Shown: positions 57,243 through 64,000 of the stretch, piece by piece | Layout of the letters: the number at the start of each line of letters is the position of its first letter | How positions within the stretch are numbered: the first letter of the stretch is position 1 | NCBI RefSeq assembly: GCF_017591435.1 | Contig: NC_059269.1 | Location: forward strand, 1,262,435-1,326,434 | Reading direction: 5' to 3' | From: Portunus trituberculatus | Taxonomy: Eukaryota; Arthropoda; Malacostraca; Decapoda; Portunidae | DNA: 64,000 bases | The notes under the pieces: model-generated | Database searches by the model: none | The model's input: only the letters and a program-made list of their open reading frames with translations | What the model was told of the DNA's origin: nothing | Position numbers and translations under genes: made by a program

Positions 57243-59443
57243 TTGAGTTTCCGTTTCCGTTCTCTAAGAAAAGGTGCTTGGACCGTTTTCTATAACCTTT
57301 CTGTACCAGGCAGCCTTCCCCCACAATTCATTCGCTTCTTTGCTGCCATAGTGGTTACATGTGTTACCTTAGCTCGCTTACTGCCGGCTTTTTGTCCTGT
57401 TTTTGCAGCTTTTGGGTTGCCGCCTTGCTCTTGTCTTTGGTTAGAGCCTTGGTTAAGTGTAAGGCTGTGTGGTAAGTGCTCTAGATCGTTACCATCTCGG
57501 TCTGTGGACCCTCATGACGATTGTTTGTCATGTAGAGTCAAGTCTTGCAGTCTCACATCTCGGTGTGAAAAATACATTTCTTTGTCTCACGATGAGCTTT
57601 TCAGGTTTTTGGAGAATGTAAAGGTGCGTAGGGAAAAGAGGAAGTCTTCACCTGGGAAGCGCAAGGTTCAGAGTTCCCAACAACTACACAAACGTATGTG
57701 TAAAATGGAGGAGACATTGGATAGACTGTCCCTTTTTCTTACCTCCTCCCAGGATTCTCCTTTTTCTGGGTTTCAGTCTCCTATCCATCAGGTGGACCTT
57801 CGATCTCGGGGAACAGATGGTGCAGCCTGTCCCAGGGCCGAGATGGCTCCGGCAACAGTTGCGTCAACAATAACACAAGCAGCTGGTGTTCCAGGCCTCT
57901 CTACTGACACAGGTAAGATGCCAGTTGCTCTGACGAAGGACCTCACTGGTTCTGGGGATGGATTTGGTGACTGCCAGGTTCCTATGGTCATGGCAGTGCA
58001 ACATTCTATCCGTGATATGGAGGTAGAGAGCCAGTGTTATCGTCCAGGGCCATACCTCTCTGCCCCACCCAGAGAATTAGGAGGTGACAACTTACATATA
58101 GCCCTAAGGTCTGACAAACAACCCCATGCCCTTTAACACCAGCCAAGGTACTGCCAAAGGAGGTTCTGGTTTTGGCATTACCGTTGGCAATGATGGGAGG
58201 GACAGCTATCATTTTCCCCTAAGGCGTGACAACCAGCTGTCTTCCTACCCCAAACAGGGCAATGGTAGTGGTGGGAAGGACAGCTGTCACTATGCCCTAA
58301 GGTGTGACAGCCAGTTTTTGTCCCTCCCCAGGCAAGTCAACCAAGGTTCTTATAATGGAGATTCAATTGAACCTCTCCTTGGCCCTTTAAGAGCTGGGTT
58401 GACTAACGCTTATCTTCCCACACAGGATTTGCGCGCTGGTGCCATTCCTAAGGTGGGTCTGCAGACCAACCAACCTCATGACCAGACTGTTGAGGTTAGT
58501 TTGGCCTCATCTACCAGAACTACTCACCATACCCTCCCTTGCAGTAGTGTTTCTCAGGGGGACCATTCACTTTCCCAAGAGACGTCTGATGAGGTGAGCC
58601 ATTTTATTCCTGTTCCTGGTAGCAGCAATCTGGTCCCAGGATCCTCAGCTTCCAGACTGGTTGAACATTCCCAGTCCACTTATGAGGCAGATGAGAAAGA
58701 TGAGGAGGAGGTGTCTACTTCTCAGGTGAGTGATCCTCCTTTTCTACAACTTATAGATAGAGTGAGGAGTTTTCACCAGCTTCCACCTACTGAAGCTCCT
58801 TTCTCGTCAATTCTCACGGGGTTGAGCGAGCTCAAGGATCAGTTGAGACTCACCATCCCTCCTTAGCTATCCCTCGATCTCTTTTGGCCCAGGCTATTCG
58901 GGAGGAAGCCCAAGGTAAGGCTCTGAAAGATCCTAGACCTAATATATCTCCTTTCCAGTTACCCAGAATTTGGAAGAAGGGTGCCAGTGAAATTTATTTA
59001 CCCGAAGGGGCCTCTCAGGTCCCTCCTCCGGTTAATGAGGAGTTGGGTAGTCTTAGACAGGGGTAAACCAGATGGTGTCAGTTTCCACCCGTGTCTTGGC
59101 TCAGATGGAATCAGTGTGTGGTTCCATGACCAACATCACCACCTCTTGGATAGACTAGGTGTTGGCCACTTGGGCTGGAGACTCTTCAGGCACACAGCAG
59201 GAAGTGTTGGCCTTTTTATCCTCTCCAGCAGAAGAACTACGTTGTCAGCTCCATATGTTACGGAGAAAGGCAACTGTGGATGCCTTGCCTGGTTCCTTTT
59301 CTGATGCGGATAAACACCAGCTTATGTCTTCTCCTTTTTCTGATTTTCTCTTTGACCCGTCGGTGGTGGCCAAGGTGCAGAACATGGAACACTTGGCTTC
59401 CCAACAGCGTGCTATCTCTTCTCTGGTTAGAAGCTTCACTTAG
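57243..59443 (+). pseudogene. Gag-like protein of DIRS-type element, in broken frames
   Basis: Frame 57243-58136 holds CGKCSRSLPSRSVDPHDDCL then SCRVKSC, a cysteine/histidine motif (C..C...LP...DPHD.CL.C) typical of DIRS gag proteins, followed by a basic stretch and a short coiled coil (HKRMCKMEETLDRLS). It continues in another frame at 58126-58866 and again at 58884-59066 and 59159-59443, where SSPAEELRCQLHMLRRKA and SPFSDFLFDPSVVAKVQNME give the helical capsid-like part. At least three frameshifts. The first ~60 residues are hydrophobic and may not be native. Confidence 0.7.
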
Positions 59444-59739
59444 GGGATCAGCCGGGACACCCCGTGGAAACAGAGTAAGAGGGCAGGTGAGGAGAGGGTC
59501 CCTTCTTAGACCCTTTCCATCGGCTCCTGTTACCAGATCCTCCCTCACAGGCGGCTCTTTTCGCACCCGGGGGCCTCACAGTGGAGGCTCCTGAGGCCGA
59601 GGCAGGTCGCGCTAGGGAAAACTCTGACTTTCCGGTTCCTGTGGGTGCTTGCCTGCAGCGTCACTGGAGAGTGTGGATGGAGGTAGGGGCAGGGGAGTGG
59701 GTAGTGAAGACCCTGCATTATGGGTATGTACTCCCTTTT

Positions 59740-60171
59740 CTTTGTCCCCCTCCAATTGCTTCCAGGCCCGTAGAGTTTACCACCTATGTAGAGGGGTCCG
59801 TTCGTCATACGGCCCTAGACCTAGAGGTTCAGGATATGTTGGACAAAGGGGCCATAGAGCCGGTGGTGGACAAGCTGGAAGGCTTTTATGCACGCCTGTT
59901 CCTGGTTCCGAAAGTAACAGGGGGTTGGAGACCGGTGTTCGACCTTTCGGCTCTGAACAAGTTTTTAAGGGTCAGCCCATTTTGAATGGAGACAGTAGCT
60001 TCAGTGTTGGAGTCCATGAAAGTGGGGGATTGGATGATCTCTCTAGATCTACGAGACGCTAATTTCAAAATCCCAATATATCTTCGTTCTCGCAAGTTCC
60101 TGCAGTTTGTTTGGCGGAACAGAGTCTTCCAATTCAGGGTTCTGTGTTTTGGCCTCTCCACTGCTCCTTAG
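59740..60171 (+). pseudogene. DIRS-type reverse transcriptase, N-terminal part
   Basis: Reads RPVEFTTYVEGSVRHTALDL, MLDKGAIEPVVDKLEGFYAR, LFLVPKVTGGWRPVFDLSAL then NKFL, stop, and in the same region METVASVLESMKVGDWMISL, DLRDANFKIPI and LCFGLSTAP. These are the finger and palm-A motifs of DIRS-like reverse transcriptases (K..G..RP..DLS.LN..., SLDL.DA). A TGA in place of a sense codon splits it at 59983. The YxDD motif would come later and is lost. Confidence 0.82.
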
Positions 60172-60516
60172 GTGGCGAGTGGACATGTTGTGTGTGCGCT
60201 CCGTTTTTGGCTGTGGTTTTTATAGTTAGCGAGTGGTGTTTGTGCTTGGTGTCTGTGTGTGGTGCTTTTGAGTGTTAGTGAAGTGAAAGTGTGTACTGCA
60301 AGTGTTAGATTAGAGTGAAATAGTGGTTAGAATCAGTGTTTGTGAGTTAAAAGTATTTTTGTAGAGCGAGGAGACTAGGCTTGTAACTGTCAAGTTGACC
60401 TTGAAAGAGGATTAGTTGACCTCACTTAGGCCCCCCCACCACCGCGCGGTGGTTCCCCCACCCCGCCGTCACCAAGTATTTTTATTTGTTTGTGAGTTAA
60501 CAGATTGTAAGTTAGT

Positions 60517-61655
60517 ATGGCGGTAGCTACTGAGGTATATCAGAGTGTGATTGAGTGCGTGAAAGAGAGTGTTGAGATGGGATTGGGAGAGTTTGTTGTG
60601 TGTGAGATGTGTGGGCATGACAGAAAGGTCGTTGACTTTTCTGAGTGTATGGTGTGTAGGCTCAAGAGCAAGAATTTAGTTCTTTCTCTTGAGCACCGAG
60701 AATTACGAGAGGAAATCAGAAAGCTAAGTGAGGGGAAAAGTGCGAACGAAGTTCTCATCTTTGAGTTGAAGGAGGAGGTTAAGAGGCTTGGGGAGGCAGT
60801 GGAAAAAATTAGGCAGGAGATCAGTGTTAGGCCAAAGGTTGGACCTTCTGAGGGCGACAGGGTGGCTTGGCCCTCTGTCGGGAAGAGCAGAGTGGGGAAG
60901 AGGGAGCAGGCGAGCCAGACTGGGAAAGATAGTAGTCAGGATGGGCAGAGATGGCAGGTTGCGAGGGAAAGGAAAGCGGAGGCAGTTAGGGAGGATAGGA
61001 CTAAACCTGTTGAGTGTGAAAATAGGTTCGGTTTGTTGGAGGGGGAGAGTGAAAGTGAGAGTGGAGTGAATGAAGTGGTTGTGGTGAGTGAAAGGAGAAA
61101 GAAGGGGGGTAGAGGAGAGGAGGAGGAGGGTTGTGCCTAGCACACCTCAGGTGTGTGTGGTGGGTGACTCTCAGGTTAGGTATTTAGATAGCACTTTCTG
61201 TGGGAAAGACAGGGATAGGAGGACGAACGTGTGTATGCCTGGTGCAGGTGTGAAGGCAGTGAGTGAGGAGGTGCAGAAGAGGGTTGGGGGATGGAGAGGA
61301 GGGTGTAGTAGTTTTGCATGTAGGTGGGAACGATGTCAGAGCAGGTGGGTCGGAGGAGTTAGTGGCAAGATTTCGGGAAATGTTAGGCAAGATAAGGGAG
61401 AGTGGTAGGAGGTGTGTAGTGTCAGGAATCTTGCCTCGTGTGTATGTTAGCAGGAATGGTTGTCTAGAGCCATTGGTGTGAATGATCGGGTAAAAGGGAT
61501 GTGTAAGGATGTGGGTGTCAGCTTTGTGGATGTATGGGATAGGTTCTATGGGCGAAGGGATTTGTATGCTAGGGATGGTGTGCATCTGAGTAGGAAGGGT
61601 GTGGATGTGCTGAGTGGATGTCTGGAGGGGGGAGTTGGGATGGAGTGTAGGGGGT
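60517..61655 (+). pseudogene. ORF1 with zinc-finger-like motif, coiled coil and SGNH esterase domain
   Basis: Frame 60517-61140 starts MAVATEVYQSVIECVKESVE and has FVVCEMCGHDRKVVDFSECM then VCRLK, a C..C...C..C finger. A coiled coil follows (LEHRELREEIRKLSE). After a frameshift near 61130 comes VCVVGDSQVRYLDSTFC (GDS block, nucleophile Ser), then in another frame VVVLHVGGNDVRAGG (GGND block), and in a third YARDGVHLSRKGVDVLSG (D..H block). This trio is the SGNH/GDSL esterase known in ORF1 of some CR1 and L2 elements; its role there is unclear, perhaps membrane or RNP association. Three frameshifts inactivate it. Confidence 0.85.
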
Positions 61656-61799
61656 GAGGTAGCAAATGCATTCCAGAAGAAAGATGCTAGACATAAATTA
61701 GATAGGATAAACAGAGATAGTGAAAAGATTAGGAAAGATTTCCAGGTGCAAATAGGAGAGAATAAGATTAGGATTCCAAATAAGGAGACAGCATCTAGG

Positions 61800-64000
61800 A
61801 AGGTAGCTGGACTTAAATGTTTTTATGTAAATGCCAGGAGTCTTAGGAACAAGAAGGACGAGTTATCTAGTTATATAGTTGAGGAGGACTTAGATGTTGT
61901 ATGTGTCACAGAGGCATGGGTAAATGAGGAAAAGTTTAGGAAAATAGGAAAGAATATGAAGTAGATGGATACATTATGTATTTACACCAGAGAATTGGTA
62001 GGATAGGTGGAGGAGTAGTTATTTATGTAAAAATCCTTCATTTCCAGTCAGGTTAATGGTATTAAGGTAGATAACAGAGTAGAGTCCTTATGGCTGGATG
62101 TTAGAGTAAACAAAAGTAAGGTTATTAGAGTAGGAGCTTTTATAGACCACCTAACCAGTCAGCAGAGGTAGACAACCTTATGGTAGATGAGATAAATAGG
62201 GGTGTACTAGTCAGACAATTATCTTAGGGATTTTAATCTTAAGTCAGTAAACTGGGAGAGGATGGTAGGAGATGCTAGTGAAAATAAGTTTATGGAAAGT
62301 TTTCAGGATAACTATTTAGTGCAGATGGTAGATAAACCTACTAGGGGAGGAAGGTTTTAGACATAGTACTAACAAATATTGAGCATTGTTTAAAGGAAGT
62401 TGAGGTAGGAGAGACTTTAGCAAACAGTGACCATCATATAATTAGATTTATCATTAATTCCAGTAGGGATAATATAGTGAATAAGACTAGAGTCCCAAAC
62501 TATCAGAAAGGCAATTATGGTAGGTTACGTCAGTTATTAGGAGAGGTAAACTGGGAAGATAGTTTTGGAAATAAAACTGCACAGGAGATGTGGGATATTT
62601 TTAAGGTTGTAGTAAAGGGTATAGTGATGCAGTGTATCCCTTACAAAGATATAAGGCAGAGAAACAGGAAGCCATTATGGTGGACTCATGAGATAGGTAG
62701 CCAGATCAGAGAGAAGAAGAGGGCATACAGAGAGTTGCAGAAAAGTGGGAAGATGTAGATTTGATTAGGTACAGACAGGTCAGAGATGATTTGAGTAAGG
62801 TTATAAAAAAGTAAAAGGCAGGCAGAGATAAAACTAGCTAGAGCTGGGAGTAAAGATCCCAAAAATTATATAGTTATTACAAGGTCAGTGATAAAAGAAA
62901 TAAGGATAGGATTGGACCACTCAGAAAAGATGGTGTAGTAGTGGATCAAAATGAAGACATAGTAGAATTATTGAATGAACAATTTTCTTCAGTATTTACT
63001 AGGAAAGAATAGGAAATCCTGTTACAAACAGTGCGACGAGTAGTTTAAGAGCTTTAGAAAATATTGATATAAAACCGGAATTATTAGGAAATTTATTCTT
63101 GAACTAGACGATAGGAAAGCTAGTGGTCCTGATGAGCTACATGCCAGAGTACTTAGGGAGGGTGTAGACAGTATTTCTGAAGCACTTAAGTTAATCTTTG
63201 AAAGATCACTTAGGTTTGCTGAGATACCTCAGGACTGGAAGTTAGCTAATGTTACTCCAATATTTAAAAAGGTAGGAAGGATGATGCGAATAATTATAGA
63301 CCGATCAGTTTAACTAGTATAGTATGTAAGATACTAGAGAAAATCATTAAGGGTAGTATTTGGGAGCATTTAAATGAGAATAGATTAATTAGAGATACCC
63401 AACATGGCTTTAGATCAGGGAGGTCCTGTCTTACAAATTTGCTCGATATCTTAGAATATATTACCAAGGAGTTAGATGATGGAAATAGCATAGATGTTAT
63501 ATATCTAGATTTTAGCAAGGCGTTTGATAAGGTACCGCATAGGAGGCTAGTGTACAAATTGAGACTACATGGGATAGGGGTAGGTTAGTTGATTGGATTA
63601 GTGAATGGCTTTCTGATAGGAAACAGAGAGTAGTATTAAATGGGGCAATGTCTGAGTGGAAGGAAGTGGTTAGTGGGGTACCCCAAGGATCAGTGCTAGG
63701 ACCTCTTCTTTTCTTGGTGTACATTAACGATTTAGATATAGGAATTAGTAGCAAAGTATCAAAGTTTGCAGATGATACTAAGATAGCATGTGCAGTACAG
63801 GGTGAAAAGGACAATTACAGAATACAACGAGACCTGGACAGGCTGATAGCATGGGCAGACAGGTGGCAGATGGAGTTTAATTCTAAAAGTGTCAGGTTAT
63901 GCATTTAGGTAAAGACAACACAAACTTTAACTATGAGATGGAGGGATGTTGGCTAGAGGCAGTAGAGGAAGGAAAGGATTTAGGAGTAGTGATAGACAGG
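61800..64000 (+). pseudogene. ORF2 of CR1/L2-type LINE, partial at window end
   Basis: Endonuclease: GLKCFYVNARSLRNKKDELS, VVCVTEAWVNEE, GGVVIYVK and SDHHIIRF (~62430), with frameshifts between. Reverse transcriptase: DWKLANVTPIFK, RPISLTSIVCKILEKII (~63300), HGFRSGRSCLTNLLD, VIYLDFSKAFDKVPHRRLV (~63496), GVPQGSVLGPLLFLVYINDL (~63675) and KFADDTKIA (~63761), so the catalytic aspartates are kept. The last readable part (WLEAVEEGKDLGVVIDR) is the usual C-terminal lead. The 3' end lies outside. Confidence 0.87.

Larger units (their letters stand above)
57243..60172 (+). mobile_element. DIRS-like retrotransposon, truncated in reverse transcriptase
   Basis: A gag-like region (57243-59443) followed by the start of a reverse transcriptase (about 59740-60171). 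The style of both is that of DIRS-type tyrosine-recombinase retrotransposons. At ~60172, just after GLSTAP, sequence changes to the 5' UTR of another LINE. So RNase H, methyltransferase and recombinase regions are absent. No LTR or inverted terminal repeat was recognised; the 5' limit is uncertain. Confidence 0.75.
60173..64000 (+). mobile_element. CR1/L2-type LINE with esterase ORF1, 5' portion
   Basis: Begins near 60173 with a GT-rich 5' UTR, then ORF1 (60517-61655) and ORF2 (from ~61800), which leaves the window at 64000 after the reverse transcriptase palm. Apparently a long, perhaps full-length copy. It is not the same family as the array at 15.8-37.8 kb. Several frameshifts in each ORF. 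Confidence 0.85.

Overview
This is a stretch of repeat-dense eukaryotic nuclear DNA, most likely from an arthropod and probably a decapod crustacean such as a crab, lobster or crayfish. That assignment is an inference. It rests on long TA, AC, GA and TAA microsatellites, several non-LTR (LINE) families of arthropod type, a LINE whose 3' end is a repeated TAGGTAAATACAAY unit, Tigger/pogo, piggyBac, Penelope and DIRS elements, and an invertebrate-like host gene split by very large introns. Nothing bacterial or viral was recognised.

Host gene. Three exons on the minus strand (41504-41658, 38647-38797, 14720-14912) join in phase with GT/AG borders. They encode the end of the TPR region, a cysteine-containing segment and a C-terminal WD40 repeat of a WDTC1 (adipose) homologue. 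The gene runs off at least its 5' part, and the C-terminal tail exon was not found. The intron between the last two exons is about 23.7 kb. From 15.8 to 37.8 kb it is almost entirely LINE sequence, nearly all antisense to the gene.

Layout. 1-8.98 kb: a jockey-like LINE fragment, then TA microsatellites alternating with Tigger/pogo-like elements and a Penelope fragment. 8.98-13.68 kb: a mosaic of pieces of three LINE families in one orientation, interrupted by a piggyBac MITE with TTAA borders. 14.7-41.7 kb: the WDTC1 exons and introns, containing the head-to-tail CR1-like LINE array, a 421-bp fold-back and a tRNA-derived SINE. 42.3-48.5 kb: a possible orphan exon and nested or abutting Tigger-like MITEs. 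48.5-54.1 kb: a pogo-like MITE split by a 4.6-kb LINE with a PHD-finger ORF1. 54.2-55.2 kb: a second copy of a pogo-like element carrying a captured LINE C-terminus. 57.2-60.2 kb: a DIRS-like element cut off inside its reverse transcriptase. 60.2-64.0 kb: the 5' part of a CR1/L2-type LINE with an esterase domain in ORF1, leaving the window.

How it fits together. The CR1-like elements show three tail subfamilies, called here aact, aatt and aaat after the tail unit. Each copy tends to start directly after the AC run that ends the previous copy, so the array has grown by repeated insertion into its own tails or AC tracts. The DNA transposons show a parallel habit: their TA-flanked ends repeatedly abut TA microsatellites. 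No element appears fully intact; all coding copies have stops or frameshifts. Percent identities, ages and copy numbers were not computed.
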